DNA of 10,648 bases from Coriobacteriia bacterium (GCA_009781525.1 WQXZ01000046.1:1-10648); one strand, 5' to 3'. Shown: positions 1 through 6,706, counted from the stretch's first letter. Numbers and translations are program-made. The notes: generated by a model from the sequence alone, not told the origin.

Positions 1-2
1 CA

Positions 3-839
3 GAGGCTAGTGGCAAGACGACTTTGGCCTTGCAGATTCTGGCTGAGGCGCAAGCACTGGGTGGCATCGTGGCGTTCATCGACGCTGAGCATGCGCTTGA
101 CCCGGCTTATGCTGCTCGGCTAGGGCTTGATATTGACGAGGTGTTGATATCCCAACCTGATACGGGTGAGCAGGCGCTCGAGATATGTGACATGTTGGTG
201 CGTTCTGGTGCAATAGATGCAATCGTAATCGATTCGGTTGCAGCGCTTGTTCCACGTGCCGAGATCGAGGGGGAAATCGGTGATTCTAACATCGGCCTTC
301 AGGCTCGCCTGATGAGCCAGGCTCTGCGTAAGCTGGCGGGGTCGCTCTCTCGCTCCAATACCACCTGCATCTTTATCAATCAGTTGCGTGAGAAAATCGG
401 TGTGATGTTCGGCAGCCCAGAGACAACACCAGGTGGGCGAGCGCTTAAATTCTTCTCATCGGTTCGTATTGATATTCGCAAGTTTGATTCCATTAAGCAG
501 GGCACCGATATAATCGGTAACCGCGTTCGTGCGAAGGTTGTCAAGAATAAGGTTGCTCCACCGTTCCGCCAGGCAGAGTTTGACCTGATGTTCGGCGAGG
601 GTATCTCAAAAGAAGGTTGCATTATCGACCTTGGTGTTGAGGAAGGCCTGATAAAGAAGTCCGGCGCCTGGTACACCTATGGCGAAGAACGCCTTGGACA
701 GGGGCGTGAAGCTGCTAAGGAGTTGCTGCGAAACACTCCCGAGCTGCGAAATGAGATTGAGGGATTGCTGCGCGAGCGGCTGACCTTGAACCCATCTGCG
801 GTCTCGAAGCCAGAGATGGTTGAACTGGACGAGTTATAA
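3..839 (+). CDS. recA: RecA recombinase, 5' end missing
   Basis: RecA binds single-stranded DNA as an ATP-driven filament, catalyses strand exchange and triggers LexA self-cleavage in the SOS response. The gene enters from the left edge: codons read in frame from base 3 give EASGKTT, the second half of the Walker A loop, so roughly the first 65-70 residues are outside. The 278 visible residues include AFIDAEHALDP, the Walker B strand AIVIDSVAALVP, the loop-1 region EIEGEIGDSNIGLQAR, and the loop-2 region INQLREKIGVMFGSPETTPGG. The C-terminal domain is present and ends ELDEL, an acidic tail shorter than in E. coli. The TTG at base 24 lies inside the Walker loop and is not a start. recX follows after 107 bases. 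Its promoter and any LexA box are outside the window. Confidence 0.97.
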   Translation, partial: EASGKTTLALQILAEAQALGGIVAFIDAEHALDPAYAARLGLDIDEVLISQPDTGEQALEICDMLVRSGAIDAIVIDSVAALVPRAEIEGEIGDSNIGLQARLMSQALRKLAGSLSRSNTTCIFINQLREKIGVMFGSPETTPGGRALKFFSSVRIDIRKFDSIKQGTDIIGNRVRAKVVKNKVAPPFRQAEFDLMFGEGISKEGCIIDLGVEEGLIKKSGAWYTYGEERLGQGREAAKELLRNTPELRNEIEGLLRERLTLNPSAVSKPEMVELDEL

Positions 840-923
840 GTTAGCTCATGTCAGGCAGCTGCTCGATCCGAAACAGGTGCATTGAGTAGCTCAGGCAATG
901 TGCCACTGCTGGCGCGAGTTTCT

Positions 924-950
924 ATGAATTACTTTGCAGCTCAACCATGA
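924..950 (+). other. 8-codon upstream ORF overlapping the recX start
   Basis: ATG at 924 opens an eight-codon frame (MNYFAAQP) whose TGA shares bases with the recX ATG in an ATGA overlap. There is only a weak purine stretch before it (GCGAG at 914-918). If translated, it could deliver ribosomes to recX, which itself lacks a good Shine-Dalgarno sequence. The arrangement could equally be chance. Confidence 0.2.
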
Positions 951-1447
951 ATGCGAAACAACCAAAGCGCGCACCAGAAACAATGAGCGCACAGGCTGCA
1001 CTTAGTGCTGCTGAGCAGAAGTGCCTCAGGCTTCTATCAGTACGCGAAAGATCATCCGGAGAGTTGCTCAAGCGACTGGAAGAGGATGGCTTCGATGCTG
1101 GTCTTGCGTGGAGTCTAGTTGAGCGACTTGTTGATTCAGGCTTAGTTGATGACGAGCGCTTCTGTCGGCTTTACGTGCAGGGCAAACGGCGGCAAGGCTG
1201 GGGAACCAGGCGTATAGCCAATCAGTTAAGAACCTATTCGATAGATATCAACGACTATCCAGCACTTATGGCTGAGCACAGCCCTGAAGATGAGCTTGCT
1301 CATGCGTTAGACATTCTTGAGCGGTACCGCGGACGAGCCAAGGATGCTTACGCAGGTCGCTACCGATACCTAGCCTCAAAAGGCTTTGCTCCGGATATCA
1401 TCAGCCAAACACTTCGCCACTGGCTAGCGGAGAATAGAGAAAGCTAG
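947..1447 (+). CDS. recX: RecX regulatory protein
   Basis: RecX binds RecA filaments and modulates, usually dampens, their activity. It is commonly encoded directly after recA, as here. The 166-residue product has the family's chain of three-helix repeats. Repeat 1 is near residues 25-60 (LRLLSVRERSSGELLKRLEE). Repeat 2 is near 62-105 and contains the hallmark LVDSGLVDDERFCRLYV and the GWGTRRI segment. Repeat 3 is near 118-160 (YRYLASKGFAPDIISQTL). The length is normal for the family. The start is the first ATG after an in-frame stop at 887. An internal ATG at 983 is possible because residues 1-12 look unstructured and neither ATG has a strong Shine-Dalgarno. The gene ends just before a palindromic AGCTAGCT and an imperfect stem-loop. 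It is probably co-transcribed with recA. Confidence 0.93.
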   Translation: MNAKQPKRAPETMSAQAALSAAEQKCLRLLSVRERSSGELLKRLEEDGFDAGLAWSLVERLVDSGLVDDERFCRLYVQGKRRQGWGTRRIANQLRTYSIDINDYPALMAEHSPEDELAHALDILERYRGRAKDAYAGRYRYLASKGFAPDIISQTLRHWLAENRES

Positions 1448-1476
1448 CTTAGTCAGACGATATGACTGACATTAGC
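1447..1476 (+). terminator. Imperfect stem-loop after recX, weak terminator candidate
   Basis: GTCAG (1452-1456) pairs with CTGAC (1466-1470), and outer bases GCT (1447-1449) and AGC (1474-1476) can extend the stem with bulges. No run of T follows, so this is not a canonical intrinsic terminator. It is noted because it is the only fold at the recX 3' end. Confidence 0.2.
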
Positions 1477-1556
1477 ATGAAAGCACCGAAGATTTTCAAG
1501 TATTACTCAATCAGTGAATCAATTAGCCTCGGACGGTAATTCTTGGGAGTGAGCGG

Positions 1557-1586
1557 TATAGTAACCTATAGTAACCGTATAGTAAT
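1557..1586 (+). repeat. Three phased TATAGTAA repeats
   Basis: TATAGTAAC occurs at 1557-1565 and 1567-1575, and TATAGTAAT at 1578-1586. The copies start 10 and 11 bases apart, so they lie on the same face of the helix. This looks like an array for a DNA-binding protein. The TATAGT within the copies also resembles a -10 box: TTGGGA at 1543-1548 lies 18 bases before the second copy, so a promoter is an alternative reading. Confidence 0.5.
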
Positions 1587-1668
1587 TCCTATCAAATATT
1601 GATCAACTTTTTGCTGAATACAACAAATGCAAACAAATCATTGCAATAAATGCGCGCAAAAATAGTGC

Positions 1669-1697
1669 TTTACTCTACCACGCTACTGTGCTAAAGT
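1669..1697 (+). promoter_or_regulatory. Candidate promoter of the histidine operon
   Basis: A TTTACT box (1669-1674) and a TAAAGT box (1692-1697) are separated by 17 bases; each matches the sigma-70 type consensus at four of six positions. Transcription would start near 1704 and give a leader of about 147 bases before hisZG. The spacer is filled by the first operator-like palindrome, which would suit repression by occlusion. A second, weaker pair, TTTACA (1709-1714) and GATAGA (1732-1737), frames the second palindrome in the same way. Confidence 0.4.
1672..1690 (+). promoter_or_regulatory. Operator-like site 1
   Basis: ACTCTACCACGCTACTGTG is an imperfect copy of site 2 at 1714-1732, identical at 15 of 19 positions including the first ten. 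It lies between the proposed -35 and -10 boxes. No regulator gene is nearby to name the protein. TrpR-like repressors of histidine genes are known in some Gram-positive bacteria, but I cannot link this motif to them. Confidence 0.45.
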
Positions 1698-1712
1698 GAC
1701 TCGCGACGTTTA

Positions 1713-1732
1713 CACTCTACCACAGTAGAGTG
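1713..1732 (+). promoter_or_regulatory. Operator-like site 2, perfect 8-bp inverted repeat
   Basis: CACTCTAC (1713-1720) and GTAGAGTG (1725-1732) are perfect inverted repeats around CACA. The site begins 42 bases after the equivalent base of site 1, which is four turns of B-DNA, so one protein could bridge both. TAGAGTG is repeated once more at 1734-1740. In the RNA the same bases would form an 8-bp hairpin, so a leader-RNA role is an alternative. Confidence 0.5.
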
Positions 1733-1746
1733 ATAGAGTGAATGCA

Positions 1747-1767
1747 CGTCTAGACGGTTTAGACCGT
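1747..1767 (+). repeat. Overlapping palindromes in the leader
   Basis: CGTCTAGACG (1747-1756) is a perfect 10-bp palindrome with a CTAG core. It overlaps a second inverted repeat, ACGGT-TTAG-ACCGT (1754-1767). The two are mutually exclusive as RNA folds and could be either a further protein site or competing hairpins. Confidence 0.35.
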
Positions 1768-1840
1768 ACAGGACGATGTAGATTCGCACATAACAGTGGC
1801 TACGAGGCGCAAGACACGAACTTGCTACTTTAATAACACA

Positions 1841-1847
1841 AGGAGAG
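1841..1847 (+). promoter_or_regulatory. Ribosome binding site deciding the TTG start of hisZG
   Basis: AGGAGAG lies three bases before TTG at 1851 (five bases when measured from AGGAG). No ATG or GTG in this frame is nearby, and the residues that follow begin directly with the HisZ N-terminal pattern IPRGFRDILP, so TTG is the start. Confidence 0.75.
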
Positions 1848-1850
1848 ATT

Positions 1851-3881
1851 TTGTTACAGACACGAATTCCAAGAGGGTTCAGAGACATTCTTCCATCAGA
1901 GGCACACCTAAGGGAGTTTATTACCGACAGCTGCCAGAGAGTGTTTTCGTTATGGGGATATGAACCCATCGAAACACCTACTCTTGAGTTGATGCAGACC
2001 TTCACTTTTGCTGGCTACTCAGGTGAAACAGCTTTTAAGCTTTTCGATGCCGATGGAGAACTACTGGTAATGCGACCTGATGTTACATTACCGATTGCTC
2101 GAATGGTAGGTTCTCGCATCGGGTTACGTAACGATAATACAGCGCTACGTCTACGCTATGCTCAATCTGTCTATCGCGAAGAAAGCACAATGCAAAGCAT
2201 GGCTAGATCGTTTACTCAGGCTGGCGTTGAGTGCATTGGCACGCAAGGTGCCGAGGTTGATGCTGAGGTGCTTCTTATCATGGCTGAGGCTTTGGAAGCA
2301 GCTGGTGTCAGCGAATATACAATAGCCTTCTGCACTGTCGCTGTTCTAAGAGAACTACTGGCAGCTTGCGTCAGTGCTGAGATTGTTGACAGACAGTGGG
2401 AGCTTGCAGTTCTATCTGCTTGGCACAAAAGCGACCTGGTAACAATCGACCAGTTGATGGCAAGCATCGATTCTCAGATCGGTGACACAATAAGAAATCT
2501 TGCTCGGCTGCAGGGTGCTGAGGAGGCGATTAGCACATGCATGTTGCTTATTGAGAATCTAAGCACGTCCGGTGTGCTTGGTAGTGCTGACCTTGATAGT
2601 TGCACTGATAGCCTGCAATCGCTTCAGCAGACACTATTGCTGGTCAGCCAGCTAAAACCAGAAACTGACTGGTTGGTTGACTTTTCAGTCATGAGTTCAT
2701 TTGACTACTATACGGGGCTGATTTGCGCTGCCTATGCGCCGGGGTCAGGCTACCCGCTTGCCAGTGGGGGACGTTATGACAGTACTATGAAGAAATTCGG
2801 GTCACCAGCACCAGCTGCAGGTTTTGCGCTGAATCTGGAGCGCGTGATGGCAACATTACTCTTGTCTGCGACAGGAGGTGAGCTGAATCAAGACACCGGT
2901 CAGACAGAGGTGGTCACATTCGGCTCTGAAGATCCAGTCACAGTCTTTCTGAGAGCAGAGAGTCTCAGGGCTAAAGGGCATCGAGTAGCTCTTGGCGGGC
3001 GAGCAAGCCAACCTGTTGGTAGCAAGGCGACCACTTTATCAACTTCGGCCGCCACGACCACCGCTGCGCCCCCGAACGCCGCCATGACCTCGCCCCTCGC
3101 ACCCACCACCCAGGCAACCTCGACCTCCGACCTCGCCGCCGCGCCTCCGGCTTACACCACCCCGGCAACCCCGACCCCCGACCTCACCGCTGCGCCCCCA
3201 ACCGCCCCCGCTCCCATTACCCCCACCGCCAGCATCTTTCAGCCAACCATCGCACCACTGCGTATGGCTATCGCAAAGGGCGAGCTCTACGACGACACAG
3301 TCGCCCTCTTGGCCAAAGCCGGTTTAGACACCGAGAAGCTACTTGACCCAGGTCGCCAGCTGGTCATCACAGCGGGGAGTATCCAGTACTACATCCTTCG
3401 ACCAAGCGACGTACCGGTGTTTACAGCTCATGGCGGGGTAGACTGCGCAATCTGCGGCAAGGACTCCCTGGTCGAAGCCAATCTCGATATCGTGGAGCTT
3501 GCCGACCTGCGCTTCGGAGCGTGCCGCTTCGTTGTAGCCGAGCAAGCCGATTCGCGCAAGCAGATCGAGCAGCGGTTTCAGCGTAGTGGCGTACTGCGCA
3601 TAGCGAGTAAGTATCCATATATAACTAATCAGTATTATGAAAAACTTGGTTTGCAGATCGAGCTAATCAAGATGCATGGTAACATCGAACTCGCACCTTT
3701 GGTGGGTATGGCCGATCGTATTGTGGACATTACTGCCACTGGCAGAACATTGAAAGAGAACAACCTGGTAATCGTCGACGAGATCATGACATCAACCGCA
3801 CGCTTCATAGCCAATCCGTCAAGCGCGCGCGTTGACCCTCGGGTACGTGAACTGGCAGCGATTCTCGCCCAAACAGCCTGA
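1851..3881 (+). CDS. hisZ-hisG: HisZ-HisG fusion: ATP phosphoribosyltransferase with its regulatory subunit
   Basis: This 676-residue protein joins both parts of the short-form ATP phosphoribosyltransferase, which commits ATP and PRPP to histidine synthesis. Residues 1-385 are HisZ, a histidyl-tRNA-synthetase-like subunit: IPRGFRDILP at 6-15, MRPDVTLPIARMV at 74-86, RLRYAQSVYREES at 100-112, FDYYTG at 284-289, GGRYD at 306-310, and a remnant of the anticodon-domain fold at about 352-383. Residues 386-465 are an Ala/Pro/Thr-rich linker. Residues 466-676 are short-form HisG of normal length, with GKD at 536-538, IELAPLVGMADRIVDI at 612-627 and the PRPP loop TGRTLKEN at 630-637. The usual KGR near the HisG start reads KGE (476-478). 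The subunits are normally separate chains forming a hetero-octamer. No stop or frameshift separates the two halves here. hisD follows after 11 bases. Confidence 0.92.
   Translation: MLQTRIPRGFRDILPSEAHLREFITDSCQRVFSLWGYEPIETPTLELMQTFTFAGYSGETAFKLFDADGELLVMRPDVTLPIARMVGSRIGLRNDNTALRLRYAQSVYREESTMQSMARSFTQAGVECIGTQGAEVDAEVLLIMAEALEAAGVSEYTIAFCTVAVLRELLAACVSAEIVDRQWELAVLSAWHKSDLVTIDQLMASIDSQIGDTIRNLARLQGAEEAISTCMLLIENLSTSGVLGSADLDSCTDSLQSLQQTLLLVSQLKPETDWLVDFSVMSSFDYYTGLICAAYAPGSGYPLASGGRYDSTMKKFGSPAPAAGFALNLERVMATLLLSATGGELNQDTGQTEVVTFGSEDPVTVFLRAESLRAKGHRVALGGRASQPVGSKATTLSTSAATTTAAPPNAAMTSPLAPTTQATSTSDLAAAPPAYTTPATPTPDLTAAPPTAPAPITPTASIFQPTIAPLRMAIAKGELYDDTVALLAKAGLDTEKLLDPGRQLVITAGSIQYYILRPSDVPVFTAHGGVDCAICGKDSLVEANLDIVELADLRFGACRFVVAEQADSRKQIEQRFQRSGVLRIASKYPYITNQYYEKLGLQIELIKMHGNIELAPLVGMADRIVDITATGRTLKENNLVIVDEIMTSTARFIANPSSARVDPRVRELAAILAQTA
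3114..3215 (+). repeat. Duplicated 51-base unit in the HisZ-HisG linker
   Basis: Two 51-base units encode residues 422-438 (ATSTSDLAAAPPAYTTP) and 439-455 (ATPTPDLTAAPPTAPAP). They lie in a segment, 3061-3240, where I count 134 of 180 bases as G or C with C far exceeding G; the flanking hisZ sequence is close to even. The codons are almost all GCC, ACC, CCC or GAC-type. This points to expansion of a linker by tandem duplication rather than conserved enzyme sequence. Confidence 0.75.
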
Positions 3882-3892
3882 AAGGATCAAGC

Positions 3893-5179
3893 ATGCGTAT
3901 TGAGTTTATCGAAACAGGAGAACGCGTTAACCTGGAGACCTTGAACCGGAAACCATTCTTTGACTCCGATGCCAGCGTTATCGCGGCAAATATTATCCAA
4001 GAGGTACGCAGTCGCGGCGATGCAGCCGTCGCAGAGTATACTCTCGCCCTTGACAAAGCTAATCGTCCAACCGCCGAGGTCGGCAAGCGCGAAGTCGAGC
4101 GTGGTATGCGTGAGCTTGGCGGAGCTATGCAGGAGGCATTGATGGAAGCCGCCGATGCAATCAAAGCTTTCCACGAAAACCAGTTGCCCACCAGCAGCTT
4201 TATCAGCCGAGCCGATGGATCAATGGTAGGCACCAGGGTCACGCCGATCGAGTCGGTCGGTATCTATATTCCCGGCGGTCGCGCATCTTACCCGTCCACC
4301 GTGCTGATGAACGTGATTCCCGCTAAGGCAGCCGGAGTCAAACGCATCTGCATTGTCAGCCCACCGCGCGAAGACGGAACGCTTGACCCCGCCATTCTGG
4401 GCGCAGCGAACCTGCTGGAGATCTCTGAGATCTATGCTATCGGTGGGGCTCAGGCTATAGCCGCTCTTGCCTATGGAACAGAAACAATAGATCCTGTGGA
4501 TAAGATCGTCGGCCCCGGCAACGTATACGTCACTGCTGCGAAGCGTCTGGTCTCAGGCGATGTTGGCATTGACATGATCGCAGGTCCCTCAGAAGTAGCG
4601 ATACTGGCGGATGAAGGCGCGGATGGCACTTTGGTAGCTATTGACCTGCTGGCACAGGCAGAGCATGACCCTGATGCTGCTACTTTTCTGGTGACAACTG
4701 ACGAGACCCTGGTAGACGATGTTATCGAAAGAATGGAGCAGCTGCTGGGTAGGTCGACTCGAAAAGAAATTACCAAGGCAGCCATTGACAGCAACTGCTT
4801 TGCCTTTATCTGTGACGATATGTCAACTGCAATCGAGGTAATAAATGACATTGCTCCAGAGCATCTTGAGATCATGGTTGATGAGCCAATGGAGCTGCTG
4901 GGCATGATCAAGAACGCAGGAGCGATTTTTCTTGGGCCATGGACCCCTCAGAGCGTTGGTGACTATATGGCAGGACCCAGCCATACTCTACCAACCGGTG
5001 GAACAGCTCGGTTTAGCAGCCCACTTTCAGTGCTTGACTTTATCAAGCGCAGTTCGGTAATCAGCTATTCATACACTGCGCTCTCAAACCAGTCCCGACA
5101 TATCGTTGAGCTGGCAAACGCTGAAGGTCTCTGGGCGCATGGTCGCTCAGTAGAGATGCGTTTCGAGGAAGTAGACTAG
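3893..5179 (+). CDS. hisD: Histidinol dehydrogenase
   Basis: HisD is a cytosolic zinc enzyme that oxidises L-histidinol through the aldehyde to L-histidine with two NAD, the last steps of the pathway. The 428 residues match the usual length. Visible landmarks are VGIYIPGGRASYPST (132-146), YAIGGAQAIAALAYGT (191-206), KIVGPGNVYVTAAKR (214-228) and MIAGPSEVAI (238-247). Inferred zinc ligands are Gln255 and His258 in LLAQAEHDP, Asp357 in VGDYMAGPSHTLPT, and His416 in LWAHGRS. The catalytic pair Glu323-His324 is in APEHLEI. All key residues are present, so it should be active. A ribosome binding site, AAAGGA (3881-3886), overlaps the last base of the hisZG stop. hisC, often beside hisD, is not here. 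Confidence 0.97.
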   Translation: MRIEFIETGERVNLETLNRKPFFDSDASVIAANIIQEVRSRGDAAVAEYTLALDKANRPTAEVGKREVERGMRELGGAMQEALMEAADAIKAFHENQLPTSSFISRADGSMVGTRVTPIESVGIYIPGGRASYPSTVLMNVIPAKAAGVKRICIVSPPREDGTLDPAILGAANLLEISEIYAIGGAQAIAALAYGTETIDPVDKIVGPGNVYVTAAKRLVSGDVGIDMIAGPSEVAILADEGADGTLVAIDLLAQAEHDPDAATFLVTTDETLVDDVIERMEQLLGRSTRKEITKAAIDSNCFAFICDDMSTAIEVINDIAPEHLEIMVDEPMELLGMIKNAGAIFLGPWTPQSVGDYMAGPSHTLPTGGTARFSSPLSVLDFIKRSSVISYSYTALSNQSRHIVELANAEGLWAHGRSVEMRFEEVD

Positions 5180-5201
5180 CAAAGGCAAGTGAAAGGCAGA
5201 C

Positions 5202-5789
5202 ATGCGAAGCGCTCAGATAATTCGCCATACGAACGAAACCAATATTGAGCTCACCATTGACCTTGATGGCCAGGGTACCACAGAAATAGCAACAGGCATT
5301 CCGTTTTTCGATCATATGCTTGACGCTATCGGTAGGCATGGCTTGTTTGACCTGAGCGTCAAAGCCGATGGTGACCTTGAGGTAGACGCTCACCATACGG
5401 TTGAGGACGTCGGTATCGTTCTAGGCACCGCAATCAGTCAGGCACTCGATGACAGGCGTGGGATCACTCGCTTCGGCGACTGCTTGATGCCGATGGACGA
5501 AGCCCTGGTCTCAGCTGCCGTTGATATCAGCGGACGAGGCCAGCTGCACTGGCAGGTTGAGCTGCCGATCGAGTTCATCGGCACCTTTGATACCACCCTG
5601 TTCAAGGAGTTTCTGATTGCCCTTGCCAGCAACGCCGGAATCACCCTTCATGTGCGTTCGCTTGCTGGAGAAAACAGTCACCATATCATCGAAGCTGCTG
5701 CCAAAGCTGTAGCCAGGGCGATTTCCCAAGCTGTGGCAATTGACTCCCGCCGGGCAAATACCATTCCGTCAACCAAGGGCAGCCTCTGA
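5202..5789 (+). CDS. hisB: Imidazoleglycerol-phosphate dehydratase, monofunctional
   Basis: HisB removes water from imidazole glycerol phosphate to give imidazole acetol phosphate, using manganese. The 195-residue length is that of the stand-alone dehydratase; the N-terminal phosphatase domain of enterobacterial HisB is absent, so histidinol-phosphate phosphatase must be elsewhere. Both metal motifs are intact: HHTVED at 64-69 and SHHIIEA at 159-165. FFDHMLDAIGRHG (35-47), MPMDEALV (96-103) and the C-terminal PSTKG (189-193) are typical. The gene follows hisD by 22 bases with GAAAGG (5191-5196) before the ATG. Its stop is one base from the hisA start. In many operons hisH would come between these two genes. 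Confidence 0.97.
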   Translation: MRSAQIIRHTNETNIELTIDLDGQGTTEIATGIPFFDHMLDAIGRHGLFDLSVKADGDLEVDAHHTVEDVGIVLGTAISQALDDRRGITRFGDCLMPMDEALVSAAVDISGRGQLHWQVELPIEFIGTFDTTLFKEFLIALASNAGITLHVRSLAGENSHHIIEAAAKAVARAISQAVAIDSRRANTIPSTKGSL

Positions 5790-5790
5790 T

Positions 5791-6567
5791 ATGGCAGATA
5801 TAGCGCCTACAATAAGCCAAGCAGTAGATCCAACCCATGTCATAGAGCTCTATCCGGCAATCGATCTGCTGGGCGGGCGGGCTGTGCGCCTGGCACGAGG
5901 TAACTACGATGCGGTCACGGTCTACAACGAGGATCCGCTGGCGCAGGCGGCGCTTTTCAAGGCAGCCGGTGCACGCTGGCTGCATGTGGTTGACCTGGAC
6001 GCAGCGCGTGGCGACGGCAATGAGAATCGGCGGACAGTGCAAAGCATCATCGAAAGGTCGGAGCTTCAGGTCGAAGTTGGTGGCGGCGTGCGTGACATGC
6101 TAACAATCGAATGGCTGATTGCCGCTGGAGCAAAACGCATAATCATGGGCACCAGCCTGATTACCGACCGCACGTTGGTTCTCAAGGCTATCGAGCGCTT
6201 CGGCGACGCGATTTGCGCGGCAATTGACGCGCGCAATGGTAAGGTGGCTATTTCTGGTTGGATTGAGCAGAGCTCGGTCGATGCGTTGGAGCTGGCGCAG
6301 GAGCTGTCGGAGCTTGGCATCCGCCACTTTCTCTACACCGACATCAATCGCGATGGCCTGCAGTCCGGCATCGACATCGAAGCCTACAGACTGATGTCTG
6401 AGCGCACCACCTGTCCAATAATCGTCTCTGGTGGAGTAGCCACGCTCGACGACATCCGCGCCGTGAATACTCTCGGTAGCAGTGCTGAGGCGGTCATCGT
6501 CGGCCGCGCACTGTACGAGCAGAACTTCACAGTGCAGGCGGCACTTGAGATACTCGACCATGGGTAA
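5791..6567 (+). CDS. hisA: ProFAR isomerase (HisA)
   Basis: HisA is a (beta/alpha)8-barrel that opens the ring of ProFAR by Amadori rearrangement to give PRFAR, the HisF substrate. I chose ATG at 5791, one base after the hisB stop, over an in-frame TTG at 5740 that lies inside hisB. This gives 258 residues, with about 18 extra before the first strand ELYPAIDL. Conserved features are the catalytic acids Asp25 (AIDLLGG) and Asp146 (AIDARNGKV), GGGVRD (97-102), GW (156-157), YTDINRDG (182-189) and VSGGVATLDD (212-221). The loops look like ordinary HisA rather than actinobacterial PriA, which also serves tryptophan synthesis, but I cannot settle that by eye. AAGGG (5775-5779), inside the end of hisB, is the likely ribosome binding site. 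Confidence 0.94.
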   Translation: MADIAPTISQAVDPTHVIELYPAIDLLGGRAVRLARGNYDAVTVYNEDPLAQAALFKAAGARWLHVVDLDAARGDGNENRRTVQSIIERSELQVEVGGGVRDMLTIEWLIAAGAKRIIMGTSLITDRTLVLKAIERFGDAICAAIDARNGKVAISGWIEQSSVDALELAQELSELGIRHFLYTDINRDGLQSGIDIEAYRLMSERTTCPIIVSGGVATLDDIRAVNTLGSSAEAVIVGRALYEQNFTVQAALEILDHG

Positions 6568-6622
6568 CCTGCGCACCTGCATAAGTAAACAATCAATATG
6601 GATAAAACCTCGCTGAGCGTAC

Positions 6623-6651
6623 TTGGCGGACGAAAGTGAACCTGTTATATA
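6623..6651 (+). promoter_or_regulatory. Candidate internal promoter before hisF
   Basis: TTGGCG (6623-6628) and TATATA (6646-6651) are 17 bases apart, and each matches the usual consensus at four of six positions. They lie in the only sizeable gap of the cluster (162 bases between hisA and hisF), so hisF-hisI-hisE may have their own transcript. No terminator is visible in the gap. Confidence 0.35.
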
Positions 6652-6706
6652 GAGGAGCCGGCCTGTAACAACACAGCAAAAGGCAAAAAAACCGAGAATG
6701 ATCTAT

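Larger units (their letters stand above)
1448..1850 (+). promoter_or_regulatory. 403-base control region between recX and the histidine operon
   Basis: No convincing gene lies here. Bases 1448-1540 show nothing beyond the recX stem-loop. From 1543 to 1770 the region holds phased TATAGTAA repeats, a small palindrome ATCAA-ATA-TTGAT (1591-1603), an AT-rich tract (about 1590-1670), two copies of an operator-like palindrome, and a further pair of overlapping palindromes. Bases 1771-1840 show nothing recognisable before the hisZG ribosome binding site. I see no T-box signature and no His-rich leader peptide: the only relevant mini-ORF, at 1742, has one His codon. Control is therefore more likely by DNA-binding protein than by attenuation. 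Confidence 0.6.

Noticed and set aside
1742..1753. Mini-ORF Met-His-Val as a histidine attenuator peptide
   Set aside because: It has a single His codon, no Shine-Dalgarno and no terminator hairpin with T-run after it.
1448..1850. T-box riboswitch before the histidine operon
   Set aside because: No AGGGTGG-type T-box sequence, specifier stem or terminator hairpin is visible.
1691..2005. 104-codon minus-strand frame overlapping the hisZG start
   Set aside because: It covers the operon leader and HisZ N-terminus, with no protein pattern.
2900..3168. Minus-strand frames opposite the linker
   Set aside because: They exist because the C-rich linker has few stop codons on the other strand; the + strand frame joins two recognisable enzyme domains.
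3805..4242. 145-codon minus-strand frame over the hisZG-hisD junction
   Set aside because: It is opposite two well-supported genes and its sequence is Ser/Arg/Leu-rich in the way of antisense shadows.
4985..4993. ACTCTACCA inside hisD as a third operator copy
   Set aside because: Only the left half matches, and it encodes conserved HisD residues (HTLPTG region).
5740..5790. TTG at 5740 as the hisA start
   Set aside because: It lies inside the hisB reading frame, and an ATG one base after the hisB stop fits better; the extra 17 residues show no HisA pattern.
6100..6582. 160-codon minus-strand frame opposite hisA
   Set aside because: It mirrors hisA codons and shows no family motif or plausible ribosome binding site.
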